64,000 nt of DNA from contig NZ_JAFRDR010000004.1 in NCBI RefSeq assembly GCF_017377795.1, positions 1 through 64,000 of the forward strand, written 5' to 3'. Position 1 is the stretch's first letter, and each line of letters starts with the position of its first letter. Positions 42,813-52,620 of this stretch are shown here, piece by piece. The DNA comes from Williamsia soli. Its GTDB lineage: Bacteria > Actinomycetota > Actinomycetes > Mycobacteriales > Mycobacteriaceae. The translations under genes and the position numbers were made by a program. The notes under the pieces were generated by a model. That model was not told the DNA's origin. It searched no databases and worked only from the letters and a program-made list of their open reading frames with translations.

Positions 42813-42968
42813 CGTTCTTCTCCTGTGGTCGGTTGGATGTGTCGGTGGTTGACATGGCGAAACGGTGCGGCGGGAGGAGTCCCGGCCAACAGGGACGCCG
42901 GTCCCGGATCGACGGGAATCTTCGCCCGACCAGCGACTTCGGCCGATCTGACATGCCACGATGACCTG

Positions 42969-44999
42969 GTGAGCGATTTTGTCCATCGTCTGGCCGGCAG
43001 GGTCGGTGACGCGGCGCTGCGCCGGATTGGTCTCGCGGGCGGGATCGTCGCGGTCGCCTGCGTCCTCGGCACGATCGTCCTGAATCACGAACTCACGCAG
43101 CGGGTCGAGGTGGACCCGATGTTCGCGAGCGACCTCGTGCTGGGGTCGGTGTGGCCCGCAGCAGGTGTGGTTGTGCTGCACCAACAGCCGCGCAATCGAT
43201 GCGGTTGGCTGCTGGTTGCCACCGGGCTGATCAGCGTCTACCTGTTGATGGGCCAGTACAGCGTCTGGAGTGCCAAGGTCGCTCCGCTGCCCGGAGCCGC
43301 TGTGTCCGACTGGGTCTCGATGTTCGGCTTCGGCGTGTACTTCGTCGTACTGCCGTTGCTGACGCTGATCTTCCCCGACGGCAGGCTCGGGTCTCGGCCC
43401 GAGAAGTTCTTGGCGGTATCGGCGCTGTCGGCGGCCGGTGCGGCGATTCTCGCCCGCATGGTGGTTCCCGGTCCTGCGGATGTCGATTCGGTGATCCGTA
43501 ACCCAATCGGCATCTCAGCGCTCGAGCCGCTCAACTTCGTGACTCTCGTGAGCTCGTTCTATTGCCTGGCGGTCGCAACTCCACTGACGGTCATCGCGCT
43601 TGTGATGCGGACCCGTCGCACGGTCGGTGTGCAGCGGGCTCAACTCCAGTGGTTCATGGTCGGTGGCATCGTGATGGCCTGTTCGCTGATCGTCGCGCTG
43701 CTCCTCCGGGACGACAGTCGGCTCGGCGACACCTTTTTCGTGGTGGCGTTGTTGGCTCCGCCGGTGGCAATTGTGTTGGCGACGTTGCGGTATCGCTTGG
43801 TCGACGCCGAGTTCGCGCTGAGCCGGTCGATCGTTCTGGTGCTCGTGGTCGTACTCGTGGCGACGGTAGGTGGACTGGTGTTGTGGCAGATCGATCCGGA
43901 GCTGGCGGGGTCGCGGGCCGGCATCGCACTGGTGGTGGTCTGCGTCTTGGCGGCGTTTGCGGTGCGCGCGGTGCTCCAACGGGTCATCGACGACTGGTGG
44001 TTCCCGCAACTACGCGGCTCCCGCACCCTCGCTCCGCGAATCTCGGAGGCGGTGTCGCTGAGTTCGGAACCTCGTGCGGCACTGACCGATTTGATCTCGG
44101 TGTTGCGGACCGAACTGCGAATGCCCTATGTGGCGTTCGACGGGGTCGTCCGGGTCAGCGCCGGTCGTCGCCCCGAGCGGGTGGTGTCGATCGAGGCAAT
44201 CGCATTGGGCCGCAGCGTCGGTCAGCTCGAGGTCGCGCCCCGGCGCGCGGGCGACGGGTTCAGTGTCGACGAGCGCAGGCTTCTCGAACAGGCAGCCGCG
44301 CATGCGGCGATGATGGCGTACGCGGCGTCGCTCGTCATGGAGACCGAGATCTCTCGGTCGCGCATCGTCACCGCGCGGGAAGAAGAACGGCGTCGACTGC
44401 GCAACGATCTGCACGACGGTGTCGGTCCGAGTCTCGCGGGTATCGCATTGCAGATGGACGCCCTGGCGGCGGCGTTGGAACGTGGGGGTGACCGGGAGGA
44501 CGCCGAGAACGCCCGCGCGATCCGGGATCGGGTGCGCGAGACCGTGGCCCAGGTGCGGGCGGTCTCACACGGGTTGAGGCCGCCGGTGCTCGATCAGCTG
44601 GGTCTCGAGCAGGCGCTGCGGCAACTCGTCGACGGGTTGGGTGTGATCGAGGGGTCGACCGGTCTCGACGACCTCACCGAACTCCCGGCGGCGGCCGAGG
44701 TCGCCACCTACGCCATCGCCGCGGAGGCGGTGGCCAACGTAGTCCGACACAGCGCGGCGTCTCGGGTCCGGATCGATGTCGAGCGGGATGAGAGCAGCCT
44801 CGAACTACGGGTCAGCGACAACGGCCGCGGCATGCCGGGCCGTCCGGCACCCGGCGTAGGGCTGACGAGTATGCGCCAGCGTGCCACCGAGGTCGGTGGA
44901 CGTCTGGAACATCTCTCCGCCACCGGCGGCGGAACAGTTGTGCGATTGGTGTTGCCGATGGACCCTGTTCTGGCACAGGAAAAGGTGGCACAAGCGTGA
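42969..44999 (+). CDS. NarL-type sensor histidine kinase
   Basis: A 676-residue membrane kinase starting at GTG. The first ~330 residues hold roughly eight to nine membrane helices, then a GAF-like region (~345-470). The HisKA_3 dimerisation block REEERRRLRNDLHDGVGPSLAG has the phospho-accepting His, and the ATPase domain has VRHSAASRV (N-box variant) and DNGRGMPG. It overlaps the response regulator gene by GTGA. The many helices suggest it senses a membrane or lipophilic signal. Confidence 0.92.
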   Translation: MSDFVHRLAGRVGDAALRRIGLAGGIVAVACVLGTIVLNHELTQRVEVDPMFASDLVLGSVWPAAGVVVLHQQPRNRCGWLLVATGLISVYLLMGQYSVWSAKVAPLPGAAVSDWVSMFGFGVYFVVLPLLTLIFPDGRLGSRPEKFLAVSALSAAGAAILARMVVPGPADVDSVIRNPIGISALEPLNFVTLVSSFYCLAVATPLTVIALVMRTRRTVGVQRAQLQWFMVGGIVMACSLIVALLLRDDSRLGDTFFVVALLAPPVAIVLATLRYRLVDAEFALSRSIVLVLVVVLVATVGGLVLWQIDPELAGSRAGIALVVVCVLAAFAVRAVLQRVIDDWWFPQLRGSRTLAPRISEAVSLSSEPRAALTDLISVLRTELRMPYVAFDGVVRVSAGRRPERVVSIEAIALGRSVGQLEVAPRRAGDGFSVDERRLLEQAAAHAAMMAYAASLVMETEISRSRIVTAREEERRRLRNDLHDGVGPSLAGIALQMDALAAALERGGDREDAENARAIRDRVRETVAQVRAVSHGLRPPVLDQLGLEQALRQLVDGLGVIEGSTGLDDLTELPAAAEVATYAIAAEAVANVVRHSAASRVRIDVERDESSLELRVSDNGRGMPGRPAPGVGLTSMRQRATEVGGRLEHLSATGGGTVVRLVLPMDPVLAQEKVAQA

Positions 45000-45652
45000 C
45001 GGTCAGGGTGCTGGTGGTCGACGATCATGCGTTGTTCCGGGCGGGCCTACTCGCGGTGTTGTCGGCCATGGACGACGTGGACGTGGTCGGGGAGGCGGCC
45101 GACGGTGAGCAGGCGCTGGTCGCGGTGGCCGAGCTGAAACCGCAGGTTGTGCTCATGGATTTGCGGATGCCTGGCATCGGTGGGCTTGCCGCGACGGCGC
45201 GGGTGGTGGAACGACATCCGGACGTGGCCGTTGTGGTCCTGACGATGAGCGAGGACCCGGATTCGGTGTTCGCGGCGCTGCGGGCCGGTGCCCGCGGGTA
45301 CCTCCTCAAAGAAGCCGAGGCCAGGGACGTTGAGCGGACCATCGCAGCGGTGGCCAATGGTGAGGCGGTCTTCGGTGCGCGGGTCGCCGAGCAGGTGGTC
45401 GGCTTCTTCTCGGCGTCAGCGACCACATCGGCCGAGCCACAGGCATTTCCTGATCTCACGGCCCGGGAGCGTGAGGTCTTGGAGATGATGGCCCGCGGTC
45501 TGGACAACGCCAGTATCGCCAGGCGGCTCTTCCTGTCGGAGAAAACCGTTCGAAATCGCGTCAGTGACATTTTGGCAAAGCTGCGGGCCCGGACCCGCGC
45601 TGAAGCGGTGGCCCGAGCCCGCGACGCCGGTATCGGCGGCAGCGGCGCCTGA
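44996..45652 (+). CDS. LuxR/NarL-type response regulator
   Basis: A 218-residue regulator. The receiver domain has the acidic pair VVDDH and the phospho-acceptor Asp in VVLMDLRMPG, with Thr and Lys in VVLTMSED and YLLKEA. The GerE-type helix-turn-helix is LTAREREVLEMMARGLDNASIARRLFLSEKTVRNRVSDIL. Its GTG start overlaps the kinase TGA, so the pair is translationally coupled. Targets are not obvious; the divergent membrane protein is a candidate. Confidence 0.95.
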   Translation: MTVRVLVVDDHALFRAGLLAVLSAMDDVDVVGEAADGEQALVAVAELKPQVVLMDLRMPGIGGLAATARVVERHPDVAVVVLTMSEDPDSVFAALRAGARGYLLKEAEARDVERTIAAVANGEAVFGARVAEQVVGFFSASATTSAEPQAFPDLTAREREVLEMMARGLDNASIARRLFLSEKTVRNRVSDILAKLRARTRAEAVARARDAGIGGSGA

Positions 45653-45664
45653 CCTTCCGCCGAC

Positions 45665-45740
45665 CGTGCCAGTAATCGCGTCGATCGTGCCAGTAATCGC
45701 GTCGATCGTGCCTTTGTCGACGTCGATCGTGCCCTTTGCG
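45665..45740. repeat. 21-bp tandem repeat, 3.5 units
   Basis: Units beginning CGTGCC and ending GTCGAT start at 45665, 45686 and 45707; the first two are identical (CGTGCCAGTAATCGC then GTCGAT), the third differs in its middle, and a fourth is partial from 45728. This lies in the 307-bp gap (45653-45959) between the response regulator and the DUF222 gene. The rest of that gap holds only the SOS box at 45901. A short reading frame through it gives a heptapeptide repeat, but it overlaps the end of the regulator gene and was not accepted as a gene. Confidence 0.8.
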
Positions 45741-45900
45741 AGTTATGCAGCAGCGCAACCAGTTACCCGCGCGAACAACCGGTTTCACTGTCTTAGGTCA
45801 CTGATAACCTTCAATCGAAGGCACTGTGCCCGAGTCGAGTCAGTGTGTGGTGTCCCAGATTCTGTTGACTGCCAGTAGTATTCATCCGTTCGGACCACTT

Positions 45901-45916
45901 GCGAACATATGTTCGA
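45901..45916. promoter_or_regulatory. LexA-binding SOS box
   Basis: GCGAACATATGTTCGA matches the actinobacterial SOS box TCGAAC(N4)GTTCGA at all but the first base. It lies 43 bp before the ATG of the DUF222/13E12 gene. In Mycobacterium tuberculosis several 13E12-repeat genes have SOS boxes and are induced by DNA damage, so the same control is expected here. Confidence 0.88.
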
Positions 45917-45959
45917 ACGGTTAGATTGGTGTTAGTCGATCGACCTGGGGAGGGGTTCG

Positions 45960-47183
45960 ATGAACATCCGCGCCACTACTGAAGACATGATCGGTCTGGT
46001 GGTACCAGACGATCCCGGTGACCTGGCGTCACTGACGAAAGACCTGATCACCCTGCGCAATGCCACCGAGTCGAAGCTGTCGGTCTGCGCGGCGATGATC
46101 GACCGGCTCGGGTTCGCGAAGAAAGCCGGCACCACACCGTCGAAGTGGCTGCAAGACAACGGCGCCGCCCCAGCATCAGCATCACGCTGGCTACGTATCG
46201 GCGCCGGCGTCGCGACGCTCGATCGCACCGCCGGCTACTTCCGGGACGGATTCCTCTCCACCGAGCACGTCGACGCCGTGGTCAAAGGGATCAAGCAGAT
46301 CAACGACCGGTCAGAGGCCGCGATCACCGACGAGGAACGAGTCGTCTTCGAAAAAAAATTGTTGACTCACGCCATCTCCGGAGCGCGGCCCACCGAGATC
46401 GAGAAGATCGCCCAGGGTCTGGGAAACCAAGTCGCCCACGACACCGGCGGACCCACCCCGGCCGAGGATCCCGCACTGAACAAACTCGACTACGCGTTCA
46501 GTGAGGGACGGTTGGTGGGTCGGTTCGATGTGGATGCGCAGATCGGGGAGAAGCTGTACGCTGCGCTGGACCTGTGGAGCCGGCCACGCCCAGAGCCTGA
46601 TGGGTCTGATGATGCCCGCAGCGACACCCAGCGTCGCGCCGACGCCCTGCATCGACTGCTCGACAGTGGTGGCGGTGCTGGTGGTGGCGGCGACGGGCTG
46701 ATCTCGGCGCCGCGGACCGAGGTGAATGTGTCTGTCCCCGCCGATCACCCCGAGCGTGCGACGCTGGCGTGGATGGGCCCGATCACCGAGGACCTCGCGA
46801 AATTGCTGGCGTGTGATTCCTCGATGGCATCGGTCATCCTCGACCAGCATGGGGTGCCGATCGACATGGGACCCTCCACACGCCTGTTCACCGGCGCTGT
46901 TCGCAAGGCGATCATCATCCGCGACCAATGCTGGGTCAAGTGGGGGGCGCCCGTGAGCGCAGGATGGGCCGCGCGGGATGCAGTGAGGAACGAGGGAGCG
47001 CAGCGACTGAGAGACGAGGGAAGAGTGCGCATGAAGGCCCATCCCCAGCGAACAATAGATACAGCATGGGAAATCACCATGGGCTCTGATGGGCACCCGT
47101 GGCTGATCCCGCCCGCCGAGATGGATCGGCAACGAAGACCCCTACCCGCCTACAACAGGCGAACCATGACACTCGCAGCCTGA
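45960..47183 (+). CDS. DUF222 / 13E12-family protein with replaced HNH core
   Basis: A 407-residue protein of the 13E12 repeat family. The N-terminal DUF222 domain is complete (SVCAAMIDRLGFAKKAGTTPSKWLQDNG; RLVGRFDVDAQIGEKLYAALDLWSRP; DMGPSTRLFTGAVRKAIIIRDQCW). At residues ~326-370 the family normally has the HNH nuclease core with a Cys pair and paired His residues. Here there is instead an unrelated Arg/Ala/Glu-rich stretch (KWGAPVSAGWAARD to RTIDTAW), after which the normal C-terminus resumes (TMGSDGHPWLIPPAEMDRQRRPL). The encoding DNA (about 46,936-47,070) is purine-rich and unlike its surroundings. It is probably nuclease-dead, a decayed or recombined copy. It has an SOS box upstream. 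Confidence 0.85.
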   Translation: MNIRATTEDMIGLVVPDDPGDLASLTKDLITLRNATESKLSVCAAMIDRLGFAKKAGTTPSKWLQDNGAAPASASRWLRIGAGVATLDRTAGYFRDGFLSTEHVDAVVKGIKQINDRSEAAITDEERVVFEKKLLTHAISGARPTEIEKIAQGLGNQVAHDTGGPTPAEDPALNKLDYAFSEGRLVGRFDVDAQIGEKLYAALDLWSRPRPEPDGSDDARSDTQRRADALHRLLDSGGGAGGGGDGLISAPRTEVNVSVPADHPERATLAWMGPITEDLAKLLACDSSMASVILDQHGVPIDMGPSTRLFTGAVRKAIIIRDQCWVKWGAPVSAGWAARDAVRNEGAQRLRDEGRVRMKAHPQRTIDTAWEITMGSDGHPWLIPPAEMDRQRRPLPAYNRRTMTLAA

Positions 47184-47283
47184 CCTACCTACACAACAAC
47201 TTCCAGACCGCTCGACCCCCGCGCACCCGAGAACGCATCGGGACCGCGCACGCAAATTGACAACTCCACAGTGTGAAACGCAC

Positions 47284-47318
47284 GGTGCTGCCGCCCGGAT
47301 GGGCCGGACGGCAGCACC
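47284..47318. terminator. Hairpin between convergent genes
   Basis: GGTGCTGCCGCCCGG (47284-47298) pairs with 47304-47318 (14 of 15 positions) around a 5-base loop. It stands in the 271-bp gap between the DUF222 gene (plus) and the D-2-hydroxyacid dehydrogenase (minus). No T-tract; probably a bidirectional terminator. I see no gene in the rest of this gap. Confidence 0.65.
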
Positions 47319-47454
47319 ACGGTCTCCGCCCTGTTTTCGGACGAACCGCACGAGATACGACTCGAGTGAGCTGGTCAGGGGCTTCGCTACTCCGTCGGCA
47401 CTGGAGCGAATGTTCCCGGTATCAAAAGCACGGTCAACGCGCGAAATGGCACGA

Positions 47455-48429
47455 TCAGCGGACGGTGCGGGCCAGGGTCAGACCGCGGTCGAGGCGGCGG
47501 ATGTTGTCGGCGATGTCGCGGACACGCCCGACGAAGGTGTCTCTGGTGACCCCGGACGAGTGCGGGGTCATCAGCAGATTCGGCAGCTCGGCGAACGGCA
47601 GGTCGCCGGGATCGCCGTTACCGTTTGGACCAGGGTAGGAGTACCAGACATCGATGGCGGCGGCGCGGATGACTGTGCGATGCAACGCATCGTAGAGCGC
47701 ATTCTGTTGAACGAGTGGTCCGCGCCCGACGTTGATCAGGACGCCGTCACTGCCCAGCGCCTTGAACTCGGTTTGGCCGATCATCCCGCGGGTGTGGTCA
47801 TTGAGGGGTGCGGATACCACCACGACGTCGGATCCGGTCATCAGACGGCCGAGATGGCTTGCGTCACCGCTCCAGGACAGGCCGGCGGCCGCAGCGTCGA
47901 CAGTGCCGCGGCCGGTGACCGCAGACCCGGTACATCCCAGGCCGCGGAGCAGATTCCAGCTCTTCGACCCGATGTGCCCGAACCCGACGAAGCCGATGTG
48001 AGCGTCCTTCATCGACAACGGCTGGGGGAGGGAGTCGTCGTAGACGGAACTCGACCACTCGCCCTGTCGCAGCGCCCGGTCCTGGGTGAGGAATCCGCGC
48101 CGCAACAGGATCGCGGTGGACAGCACATACTCGGCGATCGAATCCTCATGGTGAAAGGTGTTGGCCACCTTGGTACGTGGATCCAGGGACGCGAAGGCGA
48201 CGTTGTCGGTACCTGCCCCGGCAACATGGACCAGCTGCAACCGGGGTGAGGCGGCCGCCATTGCCGCGGTGAACTTGCCGCCGACATAGACGTCGGCCGT
48301 ACCCAGGTCCGCGATGATCGCCGCTTCGTCGAAGGTTTCGTGCCAGATCAGGTCGGTGTGCGCCGGAACCAGGCTCTCCAGGAGCTCCCGGTGGGGCAAT
48401 AGGTTTCGATCGCCGATGACCACGCGCAT
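47455..48429 (-). CDS. D-2-hydroxyacid dehydrogenase family protein
   Basis: A 324-residue NAD-dependent dehydrogenase. HIGFVGFGHIGSKSW is the dinucleotide loop, INVGRGPLV holds the substrate Arg, AIDVWYSYP the conserved Asp region (normally followed by E), and LLMTPHSSGVT the catalytic His. It is the last gene of the long sugar-acid operon, 16 bp after glucarate dehydratase. It likely reduces or oxidises a 2-hydroxy/2-oxo acid derived from the transported compound, such as tartronate semialdehyde or glyoxylate, but the exact reaction is unknown. Confidence 0.88.
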   Translation of the reverse strand: MRVVIGDRNLLPHRELLESLVPAHTDLIWHETFDEAAIIADLGTADVYVGGKFTAAMAAASPRLQLVHVAGAGTDNVAFASLDPRTKVANTFHHEDSIAEYVLSTAILLRRGFLTQDRALRQGEWSSSVYDDSLPQPLSMKDAHIGFVGFGHIGSKSWNLLRGLGCTGSAVTGRGTVDAAAAGLSWSGDASHLGRLMTGSDVVVVSAPLNDHTRGMIGQTEFKALGSDGVLINVGRGPLVQQNALYDALHRTVIRAAAIDVWYSYPGPNGNGDPGDLPFAELPNLLMTPHSSGVTRDTFVGRVRDIADNIRRLDRGLTLARTVR

Positions 48430-48445
48430 GCTTGTCCCGATCTGT

Positions 48446-49801
48446 TCAGGCCCGCACGAGTGCGGGTCGTTTGCTGTCGAAGGTCCAGTTGGGAATCAGG
48501 AATTGCATACCGACCGAGTCGTCACGGGAACCGAGACCCTCTCGCAGGTACAACTCGTGGGCGGCCTCGACCTGGTCCATGTCGAGGTCGACGCCCAGCC
48601 CTGGTCGGTCGGGGACCGAGAGGTAGCCGTCCACGATCTCGAAGGGTGCTGTGGTGATCCGCTGTCCGTCTTGCCAAATCCAGTGGGTGTCGATGGCCGT
48701 GACGTCGCCGGGGGCCGCGGCTGCCACGTGGGTGAACATGGCCAGCGACACGTCGAAGTGGTTGTTGGAGTGCGACCCCCAGGTCAGGCCCCAGGCATCG
48801 CACAACTGCGCGACGCGCACCGATCCGGCCATCGTCCAGAAGTGCGGGTCGGCGAGCGGGATGTCGACGGCCCCCGACCGGATGGTGTGGCCAAGCTCGC
48901 GCCAGTCGGTTGCGATCATGTTGGTGGCGGTCGGCAGCCCGGTGGCCCGTTTGAACTCGCTCATCACCTCGCGGCCAGAGAAGCCGCCCTCTGGTCCGAC
49001 CGGATCCTCGGCGTAGGCGAGCACATCACGCAGGCCGCGGCAGGTCTCGATCGCCTCCGAGAGGAGCCACCCACCATTGGGATCGAGGGTGATCCTGGCC
49101 TCGGGAAACCGTTGCGCCAGGGCGGTGACAGCTGCCGCCTCATCGGGAGGGGTGAGCACGCCGCCCTTGAGTTTGAAGTCCTCGAAACCGTAACGGGATT
49201 GCGCGGCTTCGGCGAGTGCGACCACCGCCTCCGGGGTCAACGCCTCCTGGTGCCGAAGCCGAAACCAGTCGTCGGTCTCACCGGCACCGTCGGCATAGTC
49301 GAGTCCGGTCTTGTTCCGGTCGCCCACGAAGAACAGGTAGCCGAGCGCCTGCACCCGATCACGGTGTTGCCCTTCACCGAGGAGGGCGGCCACCGGAACG
49401 TCGAGGTGTTGCCCGAGGAGATCGAGCAGGGCGGATTCCACGGCCGTGACGGCGTGGATCGCGATCCGGAGGTCGAACGTCTGGTTACCGCGACCCCCGG
49501 CGTCGCGATCGGCGAAGGTGCGTCGCATGTCGCCGAGAACCGCGTTGTGGTCGCCGATTTTGCGGCCGACGACCAGTTGCCGGGCATCGTCGAGCGTCTG
49601 CCGGATCGGCTCGCCGCCGGGTACCTCACCGACACCGGTGTTGCCGTCGGAGTCGGTGACAATCACCAGGTTTCGGGTGAAGAACGGCGCGTGCGCACCG
49701 GACAGGTTGAGCAGCATGCTGTCGCGGCCCGCGATAGGGATCACGCGCATGTCGGTGACGACGGGCGCGCCGCGGTTTGCCGAGTTCGGGTGTGTGGTCA
49801 T
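48446..49801 (-). CDS. gudD: Glucarate dehydratase
   Basis: A 451-residue enolase-superfamily enzyme, the usual length for GudD. Catalytic Lys pair in [11 protein letters not shown], metal ligands in ITLDPNGGW and [17 protein letters not shown], and the catalytic His in [14 protein letters not shown] are all in place. It dehydrates D-glucarate to 5-dehydro-4-deoxyglucarate, the substrate of the dehydratase at 60286. It lies in the transporter operon, while the rest of the pathway is in a second operon together with a divergent GudD relative. Confidence 0.95.
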   Translation of the reverse strand: MTTHPNSANRGAPVVTDMRVIPIAGRDSMLLNLSGAHAPFFTRNLVIVTDSDGNTGVGEVPGGEPIRQTLDDARQLVVGRKIGDHNAVLGDMRRTFADRDAGGRGNQTFDLRIAIHAVTAVESALLDLLGQHLDVPVAALLGEGQHRDRVQALGYLFFVGDRNKTGLDYADGAGETDDWFRLRHQEALTPEAVVALAEAAQSRYGFEDFKLKGGVLTPPDEAAAVTALAQRFPEARITLDPNGGWLLSEAIETCRGLRDVLAYAEDPVGPEGGFSGREVMSEFKRATGLPTATNMIATDWRELGHTIRSGAVDIPLADPHFWTMAGSVRVAQLCDAWGLTWGSHSNNHFDVSLAMFTHVAAAAPGDVTAIDTHWIWQDGQRITTAPFEIVDGYLSVPDRPGLGVDLDMDQVEAAHELYLREGLGSRDDSVGMQFLIPNWTFDSKRPALVRA

Positions 49802-49827
49802 TCCTGCGGCCTTTCGGGTGGTGGTGA

Positions 49828-50544
49828 TCAAAGAATTTGTTGTCCGATGAGGAGGACGGCCCCGACGGATGAGATCCCGATCGAGAGCCACCGCAGACGA
49901 GCCGGGTCGAGGATCCGATTCACGAAACGCGATGCGACGTAACCCAGAACGGTGGCCGGGATGAGCACCACGAACATCTCGGTGTTCTCCCGCTCGATCG
50001 CTCCGGCGGCCGCAAGTACGGCGATCGACATGATCGAACCGACGAGGAAGAAGGCGCTCATATTGCTGCGGAGCCGGGCACCGGTCGAGCCTTGCAGCAC
50101 CAACGCCATGGGTGGGCCGCCGATGGAGGTCGCGGTCCCGAGCAGTCCCGAGGCTGCGCCTGCCGTCGCCAGGTTCCGTCGCAGCGGTTGCGGCGCCCAC
50201 CCCATCGTCGCCATGACGACGCCGGCGAGCACCACCGCGGCGAGCAGGATCGACAGTCCCCGTTCAGGCAGGAACAGCAGCAGCGCCGCGCCGGCGAGGG
50301 TGCCGGGCACCCGGCCGGCCAACGCCCAACCGGTGCCACGCAGGTCGAGGCTCTGCCGCTCTCGCAGCACCACCAGCAACGTGACGACAACCGCCGACAT
50401 GATGAGGGTGCCGGGGATCAGACTGGGCTCGACCAGAGCCACGATCGGGGCCGCGAGCATGCCCATCCCGAATCCGATCGAGGCCTGCATGCAGGCGGCG
50501 GCGAAGACCGCCAGTGCCACCAGGCAAAAGGCGGCGGCGCTCAC
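49828..50544 (-). CDS. TauE/SafE-family permease
   Basis: A 238-residue membrane protein with about seven to eight helices and the two short repeats of the family ([25 protein letters not shown] and [17 protein letters not shown]). The GTG start at 50544 overlaps the stop of the upstream ABC ATPase gene (GTGA). TauE/SafE proteins export or import organosulfonates and small organic acids. Within a sugar-acid operon it may release an acidic end product or add a second import route. Confidence 0.88.
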   Translation of the reverse strand: MSAAAFCLVALAVFAAACMQASIGFGMGMLAAPIVALVEPSLIPGTLIMSAVVVTLLVVLRERQSLDLRGTGWALAGRVPGTLAGAALLLFLPERGLSILLAAVVLAGVVMATMGWAPQPLRRNLATAGAASGLLGTATSIGGPPMALVLQGSTGARLRSNMSAFFLVGSIMSIAVLAAAGAIERENTEMFVVLIPATVLGYVASRFVNRILDPARLRWLSIGISSVGAVLLIGQQIL

Positions 50545-51605
50545 CCGACCGCAGTGGGTATGCCCAGCGATACCGAGCCCCGGGGATGGAAGCACTCCGC
50601 GATGTGCGAGGGTTCGCTCAGCTCGGCCCGGATCGACTTGCCCGGTGCCACATCGGTCGCGACGGGTGGCGCCGACTCCGCGCATTCGGCCGTGGCATGC
50701 ATGCAGCGAGTGCGGAATCGGCAGCCCGACGGTGGATTCAGTGGCGACGGGACCTCGCCGTCGAGGATGATGCGCGTCCGGCGGGTGCTTGGGTCGAGCG
50801 TGGGGGCCGCTGACATCAGCGCTTCGGTGTACGGGTGCAGGGGTTTGTCGAAAACTGTTTCGGTCGGTCCTGTTTCGACGATCCGTCCGAGGTACATCAC
50901 CGCGACGCGGTCGGCGACGTGCCGGACAACCGACAGGTCATGCGAGATGAAGATGTAGGAGATCCCCAGTTCCTTCTGCAGGTCGTTGAGGAGGTTGAGC
51001 ACCTGCGCTTGGACGGAGAGGTCGAGTGCGGAGACGGGCTCATCGCAGATGACCACCGACGGGTTGAGGGCGAGCGCGCGGGCGATGCCGAGCCGTTGCC
51101 GCTGACCGCCTGAGAACTCCTGCGGTGAGCGGTGCTCGTCGCTCGGTCGCAGTCCCACCAGGTGTAGGAGTTCGCGGACCCGGGCAGCCCGGTCGCGCTT
51201 CGACTTGTAGAGCGTCTTGTGTGTCCGCCACGGCTCGGAGACGATTTCCGCTGCTGTCATCCGGGCGTTCAGGGAGGCGTATGGATCCTGGAAGACCATC
51301 TGGACGCGGCGCCGCAGGGCGAGCATGTCCTTGCTACCTAGGGTGTAGGGATCGATTCCGTCCCAGCTGACCGTGCCGTCGTCCGGACGCTCCAACATCA
51401 TCAGGGTCCGGGCGAGCGTCGACTTGCCGCAACCGGATTCTCCGACGAGGCCGAGGGTCTCGCCGCGGGCGAGATCGAGGCTGATTCCGTCCAGCGCGCG
51501 AAGCTGCGTCTTCCCGTCCTTACCGGCGGGCACCTTGAACGTCTTGGTGAGATCCCGAACCTCGAGGACCTTCGCTTTCTTGGCGACTTGGGTTGATTCA
51601 GGCAT
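50541..51605 (-). CDS. ABC transporter ATP-binding protein, DppF/OppF type
   Basis: A 354-residue ATPase. Walker A GESGCGKST, signature FSGGQRQRLGIARAL, Walker B VVICDEPVSALD and the H-loop FISHDLSVV are complete. The C-terminal oligopeptide-type extension with two Cys (SGCRFRTRCMHAT) is typical of Dpp/Opp ATPases, where it can bind an Fe-S cluster. The start at 51605 overlaps the stop of the companion ATPase by 8 bp. It works with the DppD-type ATPase and two permeases upstream. Confidence 0.93.
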   Translation of the reverse strand: MPESTQVAKKAKVLEVRDLTKTFKVPAGKDGKTQLRALDGISLDLARGETLGLVGESGCGKSTLARTLMMLERPDDGTVSWDGIDPYTLGSKDMLALRRRVQMVFQDPYASLNARMTAAEIVSEPWRTHKTLYKSKRDRAARVRELLHLVGLRPSDEHRSPQEFSGGQRQRLGIARALALNPSVVICDEPVSALDLSVQAQVLNLLNDLQKELGISYIFISHDLSVVRHVADRVAVMYLGRIVETGPTETVFDKPLHPYTEALMSAAPTLDPSTRRTRIILDGEVPSPLNPPSGCRFRTRCMHATAECAESAPPVATDVAPGKSIRAELSEPSHIAECFHPRGSVSLGIPTAVG

Positions 51606-52620
51606 TGCCGACCTCCTCGGTGAAATGGCACGCTGCCGAGCGTTCGGTGTCGAGCGACAGCAGTGCGGGACGCGTGGTGCGGCAGATGTCTTGTGCCAGT
51701 GGGCATCGCGCTTGATAGACGCATCCGGTGGGGATCGAGTGCAGATCCGGCGGGGTGCCGCCGATGGACTTGAGATCCTCGCCCCGCTTGGTGTGCACTG
51801 GCACCGAATCGAGCAGGCCCTTGGTGTACGGGTGACGGGGATTGGCAAAGACCTCCGAGACCGGCCCGGTCTCGACGACGTTGCCCGCGTACATGATCGC
51901 GACACGGTCGGCCTGCTCGGCGACGAGTGCGAGGTCGTGGGTGATCAGGATGACCGCCATGTCGAACTCGGTCCGCAGATTCTGCAGCAGCGACATGATC
52001 TGCGCCTGCACGGTGACGTCGAGTGCGGTGGTCGGTTCGTCGGCGAGTAGCACCTTCGGACTCAGGGCCACGGCCATGGCGATCAGCAACCGTTGCCGCA
52101 TACCGCCCGAGAACTGGTGCGGGTAGGAATCGATCCGCGACTCCGGTTCGGGGATCCCGACGTGTTCCATCAGCCGGATCGCCTCGCGCCTGGCGGCTTT
52201 GGCCGACAACTTGCGATGGATCCGGAACGGCTCGGCCAGTTGTGTCCCAACCGTGTACACGGGGTTGAGTGCAGTGAGAGCGTCCTGGAAAACGATCGCC
52301 AGTTCGGTGCCAGCGACTCGACGCCGCGTCCGTTTGCTGGCCGTCGTCAGATTGGTCTCGCCCAGAAGCACCGTCCCGTCGGTGACGTCGGCGATGGGAT
52401 CGAGCAGCCCGACCAGCGCCTGAGCGGTCATGGACTTGCCGCATCCGGATTCGCCGAGCAGGGCCAGGGTCTCACCACGGCGGGCGATGAACGACACGTG
52501 GTCGACGGCGCGCACGACACCGGTCGGCGTACGCAGATCGACAGTCAGATCCGAGACATCCAGCGCGATCCGGTCGTCGGCGGCGGTGGCGGTCGGGTTG
52601 TCGATGGCGGGAGCACTCAT
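51598..52620 (-). CDS. ABC transporter ATP-binding protein, DppD/OppD type
   Basis: A 340-residue ATPase. Walker A GESGCGKSM, signature FSGGMRQRLLIAMAV, Walker B VLLADEPTTALD and ITHDLALV are present. The C-terminal GCVYQARCPLAQDIC extension again marks the peptide/nickel group. It overlaps the upstream permease gene by ATGA. The two ATPases form the heterodimer typical of this transporter class. Confidence 0.93.
   Translation of the reverse strand: MSAPAIDNPTATAADDRIALDVSDLTVDLRTPTGVVRAVDHVSFIARRGETLALLGESGCGKSMTAQALVGLLDPIADVTDGTVLLGETNLTTASKRTRRRVAGTELAIVFQDALTALNPVYTVGTQLAEPFRIHRKLSAKAARREAIRLMEHVGIPEPESRIDSYPHQFSGGMRQRLLIAMAVALSPKVLLADEPTTALDVTVQAQIMSLLQNLRTEFDMAVILITHDLALVAEQADRVAIMYAGNVVETGPVSEVFANPRHPYTKGLLDSVPVHTKRGEDLKSIGGTPPDLHSIPTGCVYQARCPLAQDICRTTRPALLSLDTERSAACHFTEEVGNA

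Noticed and set aside
45564-45878. Frame encoding a PVIASIV heptapeptide repeat
   Set aside because: It starts inside the response regulator gene and merely translates the 21-bp DNA repeat; no evidence of expression.
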